Assembly: GCA_015832175.1 (NCBI GenBank)
Contig: WJXW01000001.1
Coordinates: forward strand, 3,162,001-3,226,000
Direction: 5' to 3'
Length of the DNA: 64,000 nt
From: Paraphaeosphaeria minitans
Lineage: Eukaryota > Ascomycota > Dothideomycetes > Pleosporales > Didymosphaeriaceae
In this document: positions 25,101-34,816 of the stretch, piece after piece
How the letters are laid out: every line of letters starts with the position of its first letter
Numbering within the stretch: the stretch's first letter is position 1
Program-made: the position numbers and the translations under genes
Notes under the pieces: generated by a model
What the model saw: the letters and a program-made list of their open reading frames with translations, nothing else
The model's database searches: none
What the model was told of the DNA's origin: nothing

Positions 25101-25610
25101 GCGATATCGAAAGCGGGCGAGACGTCCGTCCCGATCACACATATGACCGGCCTCACTACCTCTGATGCTTCTAACCTTCCCATAATCAGCTTCGCCGACT
25201 TTGGAAATCTGAACGTAGCCATGGACGATTTGGTGGACACGGGAACTGGCGGCTTCTGCATCGGCTCCGATGGCGAGTTTCATACCACTTCGGCGCTTCT
25301 TTCGAAGAGTCACCCAGCCTTCATGACGTCTATCAACGAGACGTCATGCAACGCTACTGGTGAGACTATTGAATCTAGCTATGGCATTCCCGCTTTCACG
25401 ATGGCTGGAACGGACTTCAACATGGCGACAACGACGGCAGGGTTCGGAGCGGACTTGCCTGTGACATTGGGCTCTGGCGATTTAGACATGGGCGCATGTG
25501 CGACAATGGACCACTCGCAGATGCTTCCGTGGGATGACAGCGATTTGACGTTCAACATGGACATGGACTTGGATATGGATCTTGATATGCCTACCACCTC
25601 AGGAGCGTGA
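22156..25610 (+). CDS. Transcription factor: Zn2Cys6-like cluster, homeodomain (KN/TALE type) and C2H2 fingers
   Basis: Six exons join in phase: 22156..22319, 22588..22686, 22736..23316, 23452..23832, 23927..24197 and 24260..25610; 948 residues. The N-terminus (MAQFFDFGEASSIS) matches filamentous fungal homeobox/C2H2 factors as I remember them. Residues about 99-132 hold two CX2CX6C blocks separated by 12 residues (CDYCRLKSLEC and CSPCNALFRPC), resembling a Zn2Cys6 cluster. A homeodomain lies about 199-258 (TKILKNWMIAHIDHPYPTEE, then SLSQISNWMANTRRRHKAR). C2H2-type fingers follow: FQCTFCTDRFKNKYDWMRHE, CKCVFCDEINPSNAHLESH, and a degenerate third in RCGFCAKAFDKWQDRC. The C-terminus is acidic and Met/Asp-rich (MDMDLDMDLDM), plausibly activating. 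Intron 3 (23317-23451, donor GTCAGT) removes an in-frame TGA at 23439. The 268 bp first intron is the least certain junction. Targets are unknown; nuclear by composition. Confidence 0.87.
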
Positions 25611-28270
25611 GGTCATGTGGACACAATGGGAAATTAGTGTGAATATATTTGCTTTTGCACTACATTGGATCTGGCGTTGGAAATTTTCGGGATCTCAAGG
25701 GCGGCTCTCAGGTTTCGGGGACACTACAAAATGCAAGCGCCTTTTATACACATCATGTCATCGGATTGATAACTTTCACCTTAATAATTCATACAACTAT
25801 ATTTGGATTTCGCCTTCTTGCGCTCCATTTGCACAGAACAATCTCGGAAACAACTTGTCAAAACCTAGTCTGCACTGCTTTCGAACCTCCGGATAAAAAA
25901 CTGCATAAAGGGGGCAAGTTTGGTATCAGGAACCCTTCAAAGTTCTTCCTCGGGAACGACTCTGGTCACTAAAAGTAGCTGCGCCAGCGCACAAGGTGTT
26001 TTTGTAGATCTCTTCTAAATTCCCCAACCTGTCTCTCTATGGGGACAGATGTTTCCGAGCGGTCGCATCCACGACAATTAACCGACGGGAAAGACTATGA
26101 ATTCGGAACTCATACTGCCCCTGGATTATTAAAAACAAACTCAAAATAGCAGTTCATGCAGTGGAACTTGCATCGCGATCTCACCCACTGGCTATCTTGG
26201 CCACCGAAACTCGAACGGGAAATAGCAAAGGGTGGTTTCTCGCCCCTTGAAAAATAAAACACTACTTTGCGATATAATGCGGCTGTGGATCTCTTGTGGC
26301 GTTTTTGACATCGCTCACAACGTACCGTGGCCATTAAGATACGAACTGCTCATGGTGTCTCCGCATTGGGCCTATTCGACTACAAAGGCGATTCTTTTCA
26401 AAGTATGATGTACCTTTGATGAACAACGAGCCATCATCTATATTTAGAGAGCAATGCCTCGTCGTGGTATGCGTTTCATGTTACACAGCGGGGGCTGCAT
26501 GAATCCTCTGGTCCTGCTGCCGTTCGCAAAAGTCATCAGCAAGGATCCATGGGTTATGTTGTTCTCCGGGGTTCCAGACATGAGAAAACCCTGAGAAATC
26601 AGATGCAGTTCTCCCAGAGTTTTGTCTGCAGGATCAGAATCGCACAGCAAAAGTTTTGATTGCGGGTTGGTTCCAAAAAGTCCATGCGAAAGATTTCATG
26701 AACGGATTGGACGCCTCCCGCCCACGTCATCTGGAGCGTTCCCAAGACTTTATCACGATATTTACCACGTCGCTTGCGAAGACATATGCTCTGCTGTCTT
26801 CACAAAAGCTAGAAGGATAATCTCAAGGCGGCACGCTAACTTTTTCCGCAATGGTCCCGCCTGCAAATTTGTCACACAGTGATGACTCTGCATGTGTATC
26901 TCGGATTTTTGTGACATGAATGCACAGGAAATTGGGAAAAGGCGTGTCGCTTGCAGTCCTGCACACGTGCAAGAAAAAGAGTTGCACCAGCCTCACACAG
27001 ACGAACGCTGTCATGGCTGACGTCTTGAAAACCAAAAGATGTAACACCTACTGCTGATCTAAGCGCCTTGCTCTGCTCAAACCTAATGGCGCTCCAACTA
27101 GGGGTGCGTGTGCGATCTCGTTAAATGGTCAGCTCTTGTCCGCATGGGTTGTGCTTCGCGCCCCTCTGGGCGTGCTCGACAACGACAATACATATAAATC
27201 ACGTTAATGGATACTTACCAGGACCGATTTGACACGGCAATTTTTATTGACAGTGTTCGAGAAAGTAGTTTCATCCACCATGCTTGCTTCCGCATTGGTC
27301 AACCGGAATTGTGAACTACAAAAAAAACCTGGAGATAATTAAAAGCACGGTTTCCGTTTCACAAAGAGACGTAGAAAGGTCTAATGTTGACTGAATGCAG
27401 TAGCACAGCACGGTGCAGCATCAGAATCGATGTCGAAAGAAACCTATGGCACGCTCTCCTCGACTTTCTCAAATACGTCCTCAAACCGAATGATGGCGCA
27501 ACTTTGAAGTTTTTCTCAGTACTGTTATGTTTGCATAAATTATAGGCTCACTAGTATGTCTGCTCTTGTACTAGCCATCTATTCACTGCAGCACAAAGAG
27601 AATGAAGACGCATGGGGTTCCCGTCACAAAATGTCTAGTATTCACGCGATTTGCTCTCCGCTTCGAGAATTCTAACGGCAGCAAATCCGCGTGCGGCGTC
27701 GGGAGTCAAAAATCAACATGCGAGACACGAGAAGTCGCCATTCCAACATCTGAGTATTCCCTCGCTGCTTCTATCATGTACAAAAAAAAGGATGAAGGCT
27801 GATTGCATGGATTTGGATACCTGGGGACAAATAACACATCACCAAAAACTGTGGAAAAGGCTACACTGATGTCGTGACAGCGTCGAAGTACAGATAACTC
27901 GCCGGTGCTTGCACTGTGGCCTAATCTGCTAGACCGAGTCTCCAAATCAATGAAATTTCCCTCTATGTCTTTTCTAGCCCTGAAACAACTTCAAGTTAAG
28001 CTACAGGCCAAGTTGAGCACTTGAGCTGTTTCCGAAAGTCCGATGCAGACGGTTCGATGTACTGTCTCCATCTCTACGACTCCAACAACATAGAGTTCCA
28101 TATACCATGAGAAATTCACAGTACATATCTCTCGTCGTTCTCATCTTCCGCTTGAACATGCCGGTCTTGTGAGAAGACGGCGCCATGCCCCAGAAACTAC
28201 CATACACAATCCATGGCCAATCTTCCACATCAAGCGTTGCCCAAATCCCCGGCACAGTCTTCTGAAACCT
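25611..28270. other. Gene-free stretch after the homeodomain factor
   Basis: About 2.7 kb, moderately AT-rich. Open frames are all short and none resembles a protein family. No terminal repeats or transposase remnants were recognised. It may include a long 3' UTR of the transcription factor or old repeat-derived DNA. Confidence 0.45.
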
Positions 28271-29287
28271 CTATCCACTCTCAGCACTCCCCTTAGTTCG
28301 CCTCACACTCTCCGCATGATACTCCCAAGAAACATCCATCTCCCCATCATCTACCTTCGCATCCGCATTGTACAACAATTTCATCAGCTCCTCCCTCACC
28401 CACCACCACCTCGCCAGAATATCCATGCTCGCCAGCACCCTCAACAGCTCCTCGGGCCATAAGCTTACCTCCTCTCCAATGTGCGTCCAAATCAGCGCAC
28501 CATGCACTTTGAGGGAGAATTCGGAGAGCGCATCCTTGCACAGCGCAGTCCAGATCATCTCTGTCATTTTATTGATATGCCTGGATGTGTAAATTTTGGT
28601 CCGGTCAATAAAGATAGATTGGGCGGTCATGAGGCTGGATATGACGCGCATTTCTTCCATAGATAGTAAAGAATCTGAATCATCGGCGTGCGATGGGTCG
28701 AGTGCTGGCCAATGCGCAGCAGGAAGGTTTGTGGGCGCGTGATGCTGGTGGTGGTCAATCGAGGACTCGGATGGAAGCATGTCACGTACCTGCTCTGCAG
28801 ATTCAGAGGCATTAGAAAGCGAGGACTTGAACACCTTGCGGGAGCGTTTCCGCGGTGGCAGGTACTCCATAGCTCTCTCGCGCTTCCTTGTTTCGCGTTC
28901 TGCGGCGCGCTCGGCGAGAACTTGCTTTGCGTCGCGGAGTTCTACGTGTGCATGCTCGGTTGAGGGTAGTGGAGTGTCTTGTTGGTGTTCACTTTTGACG
29001 TTGCACACATTTTCGCCATAGGTAGCATCCACGTAGCGAGTGCCCGTCTGTTGGTCATGCTCGTCGGTTTCTAGGTCATACATTGCAGATCTTTTGTGTA
29101 GGGATGCGAGAGCCTCCGGATGCAGGATTTCTCGTTCCAAACCGGCAGGCGCCAGGGGTGGGCCATTTGTAGGCATAGACAAGTACGCAGACCTGTCTTC
29201 CTCTTCTTGCAAATGCCCCTCGATGCCGTCTTCCGCTTGGTCCCAGAACGAGGGGTTGCCGAGACTGGAGTGGAGCGCCTCTTCCAT
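28271..29287 (-). CDS. Unrecognised protein, probably nuclear
   Basis: A 338-residue frame with no family I can name. The N-terminal half is polar and acidic (DQAEDGIEGHLQEEEDR); the middle has a helix of Ala, Arg and Glu (KQVLAERAAERETRKRERAM) followed by YLPPRKRSRKVFK, a good candidate nuclear localisation signal. The C-terminal 110 residues look folded and hydrophobic, with several tryptophans (KMTEMIWTALCKDAL, SLWPEELLRVLA, ARWWWVREELMKLLY). A possible extra 5' exon exists: ATG at 29396 to 29346, joined in phase to 29293 through a 52 bp intron beginning GCGAGT and ending GTAG; this would add 19 residues (MDATLQDPTETPLPSLETN). That GC-AG model is attractive but unproven, so the conservative start at 29287 is given. 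Coding nature is supported by length and composition only. Confidence 0.65.
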   Translation of the reverse strand: MEEALHSSLGNPSFWDQAEDGIEGHLQEEEDRSAYLSMPTNGPPLAPAGLEREILHPEALASLHKRSAMYDLETDEHDQQTGTRYVDATYGENVCNVKSEHQQDTPLPSTEHAHVELRDAKQVLAERAAERETRKRERAMEYLPPRKRSRKVFKSSLSNASESAEQVRDMLPSESSIDHHQHHAPTNLPAAHWPALDPSHADDSDSLLSMEEMRVISSLMTAQSIFIDRTKIYTSRHINKMTEMIWTALCKDALSEFSLKVHGALIWTHIGEEVSLWPEELLRVLASMDILARWWWVREELMKLLYNADAKVDDGEMDVSWEYHAESVRRTKGSAESG

Positions 29288-29396
29288 ATTCGTCTACGCT
29301 GGTCAGTCTGCTGACTTGAAAACTTTGTGGCAGATGGCTACTCGCCTCAAGACTTGGAAGCGGTGTTTCTGTGGGATCTTGTAATGTAGCATCCAT

Positions 29397-30115
29397 TCTC
29401 TTTACCTGTAGATTGAAAAACTAGAGATGATGTCGAGTCGACTAACGTTGATTTTGAGTACTCCTCTTTGTTATGCGCGGGGCTGTTCTAAGGTGCGGTG
29501 CGGGCAAAGGAAGGGTGTGGAAGGACTCTTCTAGGCTCTGGATTTTCTACTGTGGTCATAGAATGAGCAAAAAGCCTGGATCCAAGATCGAGAAAGGAAT
29601 GACTCAGTGTGTCTTCAAGATACGAGTGACTGCGACGCACACGAAGTACCGTAGGTATTCACGTATAAGAGGTGTGCTGTCAGTGGCTAGTGGAGGGTCG
29701 TTTTAGCCAGCGGTAGGATCTTTCTCGACAAGGCCCACTTTGGATCCACTTTTAATGCTAAGCTGGCTCTTTCCTTCAAGGTGTCTGACGTCTTTCCGTC
29801 ACGTGGTGTATTTACTAGGACAATTTTGGTGTGTATCAGGTCACCTGACTGAAAACTTCCAGACAGGCCAAAGGCAGCCCTATGTAGAAAGCGACAGCGT
29901 ACCTCTATTGGCGAATACGTTCGATATACCCGAAGGCAACGTCGATACTTAAAGTGGAAGTCGGTGAAGCGCATCAATCCTCAATTCTGCATAATGGGTA
30001 TATTTACCAGTTCCTTCGACCCACCGAACTGACTATTTCCCCCAAACGCCCCGAGCACATGCAATACACAAATCATCTGTAGACCCAGTTGTCCTATGAC
30101 AGTAGTGCCACTCTA
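29397..30115. other. Intergenic region, no gene seen
   Basis: Upstream flank of the unrecognised gene and 3' flank of the J-protein gene. No coding or RNA feature was recognised. Confidence 0.45.
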
Positions 30116-31281
30116 TTAAGCAGCGGCCTTTCCCCTCCTCGCGCGCGGCCTCGCAACCTTTCTAGACTTGCGTGGCGCCTCCTCCTCCTCTTCGTCCTCA
30201 GACTCACCCACACCCTCTTCCGCAAGGTCTGCGTCCGCATCAGCCTTTGCCTTTTTCGAGCGGGTGCTGGTCTTTTGCTTCTTCCTCGCCGCCACGGCCT
30301 CGAACATCTCCTCTGGCGGTTCGTCCATAGGAGAGGCGCGCTTGCCTCCCCGTGCCGTAGGCGCGTACTTGGCTTCGAGGTGATCGAAGAAGTTGCCGTG
30401 CCGGGACTTTTGTCGCTGTGCGATGAGTGCAGCAAGGTCTCCCATGCCGCTGGCATCCTTTTTCCTACTCTTTGGCTTCGGCTTACCGGTCCTCTTCGCT
30501 GCCGCTTCCTCCTTTGCCTGCTTCTTGGCTTCCTTTTTATCGAAATCGTCTCTCCTCTTCTTCTCCGCTGCTCTAGCCTTCTTGCGGGCTGCATCGGTGT
30601 TCTCGCGCTCATACGCCTCGTATGAATCAACTGTGCCCTTGGCGATCTCTTCATCAAGGATGCGCCTAAATCGGTCGTCGTCCTCCAGGATGTCTGACAG
30701 CAACACGTTCTCGTAGATGGCATCGAGCCGACCCTTGTACTTTGTGTACACATTCAGCAGGTCGCGCCTCTCTTCGGCACTGTCCTTGTATGAGATTGCG
30801 ATCTTGTTGATGTTATCTTGGTTCACGACGTCCTCGAATTGCTCGCGGTAGAATTTGAGCCAGTCGAACTCGTCATCGTCTTCGAGCGTCTCGGCGGTGC
30901 TGCCGGTGGCATCGTAGCGCTGGCGGCGGCGGTCGTCGGACAGAACGGCGTAGGCAAAGGCGATCTCTTGGAAAGCCTTGTTCGCGGCTTCCTTCTCGTT
31001 CTCGGGCGCCTTGTCTACAGGCTGTTAGCGACAGCTCTAACACATCTGATTCGGTGCCTACCTGGGTGGTGTTTGAGCGCCATCTTCCTATATGCCTTTT
31101 TCACATCGTCTGCCACCGCCTCCTTCTCAATACCTAGCACGGCATACGGGTCAATGCTGGGTGGCCCATCAGCCTCGAGATCAGCATCTCTGTTTTCTTC
31201 CTCTTCCTCTTCGTCGTCATCGATGAACGACTCTTCCTTAGGCTCCTCCGTGTGTGTATTTCTCTTCTGACGCGGCGCCAT
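30116..31281 (-). CDS. J-domain protein, DNAJC9-like
   Basis: Two exons (31062..31281 and 30116..31014 on the complement) give 372 residues. After an acidic start ([13 protein letters not shown]) the J domain runs about residues 43-105: [20 protein letters not shown], the HPD motif (HHPDKAP) exactly across the intron, [20 protein letters not shown] and YDATGS. Next comes the DNAJC9-type block [17 protein letters not shown] and [20 protein letters not shown], with [14 protein letters not shown]. The C-terminal third is very basic ([16 protein letters not shown], ending [15 protein letters not shown]), typical of nuclear, nucleic-acid- or histone-associated proteins. Human DNAJC9 is a histone H3-H4 co-chaperone that recruits HSP70; the same role is inferred here. 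It is transcribed divergently from the deaminase gene, with the start codons 233 bp apart. Confidence 0.92.
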
Positions 31282-31514
31282 GTTGTGTGAGTCTGCGTGG
31301 CTGATTGAAGGGGTTGCAAGAAAAGCCTAGAGTCAGCGCGTCGAGTCGAAAACGCGTCGCGTCACGCAGGCCTGCACGGAGTTTGGTCGGACTTAGGTAC
31401 GGTACCGATCTACGCTTTGGCCATCGCACCGCCACACCAGGCACCATCCGTCCCTCACTCTTCCCAACACCCTTTCACTTTTCTGGACTGGTTTTTTTAC
31501 TATCAACCTTCACC
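31282..31514. promoter_or_regulatory. Shared divergent promoter with an ACGCGT site
   Basis: The 233 bp between the start codons of the J-protein (minus) and deaminase (plus) genes must serve both. An ACGCGT hexamer, the MBF/MCB consensus, lies at 31352-31357 within the CpG-rich run AAACGCGTCGCGTCACGC. MBF sites drive G1/S genes, which would suit a histone co-chaperone; this is an inference from one hexamer. A CT-rich leader (CTTTTCTGGACTGGTTTTTTTAC) precedes the plus-strand ATG. Confidence 0.45.
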
Positions 31515-32069
31515 ATGTGCCTGCAAGACACAGAATCTGAGCGCGTACCGCAAGAGACAGTCGAAGAAGTCGTAGATCACAGGGCGCTGATGCAGGAAGC
31601 CCTCCAGGAGGCCATGCAGTCCCCACCAAAGCCGTCTAATTTCTGCGTGGGCGCTCTGCTGGTCGATCTGGAGACAGGCGAAGTACTCTCGCGCGGCTAT
31701 ACATTGGAAGTCGAGGGAAACACACATGCCGAACAATGTTGTCTCAGCAAGCTCGCACAAGCGTACGACCTGCCCGAAGAGCGTGTTGGTGAGGTGCTAC
31801 CGCCCAATACCGCAATCTACACCACTATGGAACCTTGCAACATGAGGCTCAGCGGGAGTCTGCCCTGTGTCGACCGGATCATCAGGACGAGGACCAAGGA
31901 TGGCGCAGCCGCCATTAAGAAAGTGTATCTTGGCGTCAAGGAGCCAGAAAAGTTCGTCGGCGAAAATCAAGGTCGAACTAAGCTTGAAGAGCATGGCATT
32001 GAGTGCATTCATGTGCCTGGATTGGAAGGAGAGATATTGAAGGTTGCGACAGCTGGACACCGGAAATGA
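31515..32069 (+). CDS. Cytidine deaminase-fold enzyme, RIB2-type (riboflavin pathway) deaminase-like
   Basis: A single exon of 184 residues. The zinc-dependent deaminase signature is complete: NTHAEQCCL supplies the histidine ligand and catalytic glutamate, and MEPCNMRLSGSLPCVDRI supplies the two cysteine ligands. FCVGALLVDLETGEVLSRGYTLEVEGN precedes it (read as two short pieces: FCVGALLVD and GYTLEVEGN), and VYLGVKEPEKFVGENQGR closes the fold. The RLSG insertion between cysteines and the VGxNxGR motif are those of the C-terminal deaminase domain of yeast Rib2, which deaminates the pyrimidine intermediate of riboflavin synthesis. Yeast Rib2 also carries a pseudouridine synthase domain, absent here. 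The start at 31515 follows a CT leader; the upstream frame is open but looks like untranslated leader. A general nucleotide deaminase is the alternative. Confidence 0.85.
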   Translation: MCLQDTESERVPQETVEEVVDHRALMQEALQEAMQSPPKPSNFCVGALLVDLETGEVLSRGYTLEVEGNTHAEQCCLSKLAQAYDLPEERVGEVLPPNTAIYTTMEPCNMRLSGSLPCVDRIIRTRTKDGAAAIKKVYLGVKEPEKFVGENQGRTKLEEHGIECIHVPGLEGEILKVATAGHRK

Positions 32070-33197
32070 GATACTAGGCGACCGGCGTTGTAAAAGCGCA
32101 CTCTGACAATTATGAACGCGCTTCCTGGACGTGTTTGTCGAATCCGACGTGCGATTGGCACTGTCCGCACATGCAAGCCCCTCAACTGGCCAAAATCGCG
32201 AGGTATCAAGATTGCGGGGCGGACTACACCCTTGCAGTATGATGTATGCCTATGTGGTCGTGTTCGGATGGCGCCCGAAAGCTTCGGAGATGGTCCAAGA
32301 TCCATTGTGGTTTCTACAGCGTCCAGTCGCCGACACCAAAGCTTTTCCACGTCCTGGAAGAGTCTCTTTTCAATAACGTGCTTCTCAGAAACTAGTTGAG
32401 GGTCGCCCAGTGTATACGGACCAGTTTCGCAGGGATTAGCTCTATCCGGCACGTCGTTTGGGGGGACATCCCAATTGTCTATTGTCTAAACGCAATGGCG
32501 ATCATAACCGTGACGCATCTATAGATTGAGTAAGTCTATCATAATGGCAAGAAATTTTTCACCCAGACTTGGATTCGAAATATCTTCAGCAAATCCATAT
32601 CTGGGTGAACTCCCTTCTGGGTTCTCAACCAATGCGTCAGGTGCATCGTAGGGAATACTACAGTACCGTGACCATGGGAATTGATACTGACCATAGAGCC
32701 GCCTACCTGAATTTACCCGAATTCGTAGCATTCAGCCCTCCTCCTTCGACATTATCGGCCCCAACCCAGCGGCTGTTTGCGGGTCCCTTCCCGCGCTTCT
32801 ACGACGGGGTGCGGGTGAGTGTGAAGGGATACTTCTCTATAGCGAGCAGTGATGGGGTTGATGTTGTGGACGGGGGAAGCGGGATAGCGTTGGGCAGGAT
32901 TAGAAGGCCAGGGAGTGGGCATACTCGCCATTATGGGGTGATGAGTGTAGCGTTTGAGGACCATATTTTGTGTATTGTGGGCATTGGTGGTATCAAATGA
33001 CTGCTATAATAAATAGTTCCTGCTAAATGCAGTCTGGAGAGCGCTTCTTTGCTAGAATTGACACCTATTGGCAATCAAGATGAAAACAAGTCTGTCCTTT
33101 CGAAGGATCATGTTAAACACAGTATGAATCATGGTGCATCTATATGAACGCTTCCAACCTGATCCTGTCGCCCTATTCTTTCGAAGTCTTTCGACAG
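32070..33197. other. Intergenic region with one doubtful frame
   Basis: Tail-to-tail space between the deaminase and the DUF1295 gene. A plus-strand frame 32569-33000 could encode 143 residues (for example VAFSPPPSTLSAPTQRLFAG and GRIRRPGSGHTRHYGVM) but has no family resemblance, no recognisable leader and no partner exon. It is not annotated as a gene. Confidence 0.4.
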
Positions 33198-34268
33198 TTA
33201 GATTTTAGGAATAAGCATAGGCGTCTCCCTCTTCCACTTCTGATAGTCCTTCCTATCACCATACTTCTTGTCATACTTATTCTCACTCAGCGGAATCCCG
33301 CTAACCTTGAGCAGGAGAAACGCCACAAACGCCGGGCTTGCAGCGCACATCCCCGCCACCAGCATCTTCCCGCTCGCGCCGCTCAGCCCCAACCCCGCCT
33401 GCGCAGGCTGTCTCAGCAGAAGCCCTGATGCCGCAATCGCGAGACCGCTCCACAGCGTAATCTCGCCAAAGTAGTTAGGGTGGCGGGACTTGGACCATAG
33501 CCCGCGCGTTAGGAACTCCTCGGAGTGCTTCTTCTCTTTCTTTTCTTTGCTCCACTGGGACTTTTGGCGGTCGGCGATGACCTCGAAGGTGAGCCCGAAG
33601 ACGAAGACGGCGAGGCCGAAGAGCTCGACAGGGTACGGCTTTGCTGACACGACAGGTGGGATATGGGAGGTGACGTTGGCGAGACGGGAGAGGGCAAAAG
33701 CAGAGCGGGGGAGGCTGTTGACGAGGACCACGGGGAGCGTGCAGAGGGAGACCCAGGTTGCCTGGGCGAAGAAGGCGCCGTAGAATTTCGCGGGCGAGGT
33801 GCGGATGCTGTCGAAGCGGGAGTCTGTGCCTTGGTCGTCGGTGATGCGCTTGAAGAGAAAAGATCCCACTGGGTTCGTCAGTCAGTTGCGTGGTTTTGAT
33901 AGGGAAGGATGTGGGGAGTGCATACATCGCGTAGCCCAGATTCCCACCGCAGCGCTTAGCATGGCGTGTCTCCACCACCACAAGCCCTGCCCCGGCGCAG
34001 GCGCACTCAAGTACTCTGACAAGTTACCGGCGAAAGCTCCCGTGCTCTTTGCGCGCACATACGGCATGAAGAACGAAAGGGCTGTGCAGGAGAGGTACGT
34101 TAAGCTGCCGCTAAGGTCATAGAACCGTTCCGTCTGTGCCGCGATCGAAGGCACTGCTACGGCAGCCTGGATGCCGTATGCAAACGCGACTGAAGGTACC
34201 AATGTCCTCAGAAGCGGTGTGCGAAACGCCGTCGCATGGAGGAGGGACTGGAGGAGCGGCATTGTCAA
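33198..34268 (-). CDS. DUF1295 integral membrane protein (steroid 5-alpha-reductase-like fold)
   Basis: Two exons (33926..34268 and 33198..33868 on the complement) joined across a 57 bp intron with donor GTATGC and acceptor CCCAG give 337 residues. The junction restores ATRLGSFLFKRI. About seven hydrophobic segments are visible. The family signature is near the C-terminus: DRQKSQWSKEKKEKK, GLWSKSRHPNYFGEITLWSG and KYDKKYGDRKDYQKWKRETP. DUF1295 proteins share the NADPH-binding C-terminal region of steroid 5-alpha reductases and isoprenylcysteine methyltransferases and sit in the ER or other membranes; the actual substrate is unknown in fungi. The start is the first ATG of the open frame and gives a normal length. 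The gene diverges from the orphan gene at 34817. Confidence 0.9.
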
Positions 34269-34816
34269 TGTCGCGTGCCTCTCGTGTGGATATGGAATGG
34301 ATTAGGTAGGTAAGGAAGTAGATGATCTGGACTTGAGGCAAACGCTCAGACTTATGTATCATCGCTCGGACAGTTGTAAGCACCGGTTCCGTGACGTGCT
34401 GTTTCCATTCATGCCGGTTCGTCCTTCTGGAACGCTGAGATTAGCTCGGGGTCTGATGTTTGGAGCTTTTACGGTATTATTATTAGATGCGCGACGCGGA
34501 TCGATGACCTCATCACCCCAGCTCGGCCCCTCCATGGTAAACACCGAAGGCACCTCTCGGTATACACTTCGCCCCGTCGATATATATTTTAAGGGAGGAA
34601 ATTCCCACGTTCCATAATTTTCGCCTTCATGTGGCTGGACCACAGAAGTTCTAGGTAAATTCAGTACCGTACCTAGTGCGCTGGCTGACCGGGAATGAGT
34701 CAACCACGCCGGTCCACGGTCAAGACACAACAAAGAGCAGCAATTCCTTACACCACTAACAATCGTGGAAAAATCATGACTTGAACTATACACATCCCCA
34801 TAGAATATCTTTAACT
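34269..34816. other. Divergent intergenic region, no gene
   Basis: About 550 bp between the divergent starts of the DUF1295 gene and the orphan gene, presumably holding both promoters. Contains TATATATTTT near 34579-34590 and another TAGGTA/GTACCTAG cluster near 34652-34678. Confidence 0.45.

Noticed and set aside
32569..33000. 143-codon plus-strand frame
   Set aside because: No family resemblance, no leader and no partner exon; mentioned only in the intergenic note.
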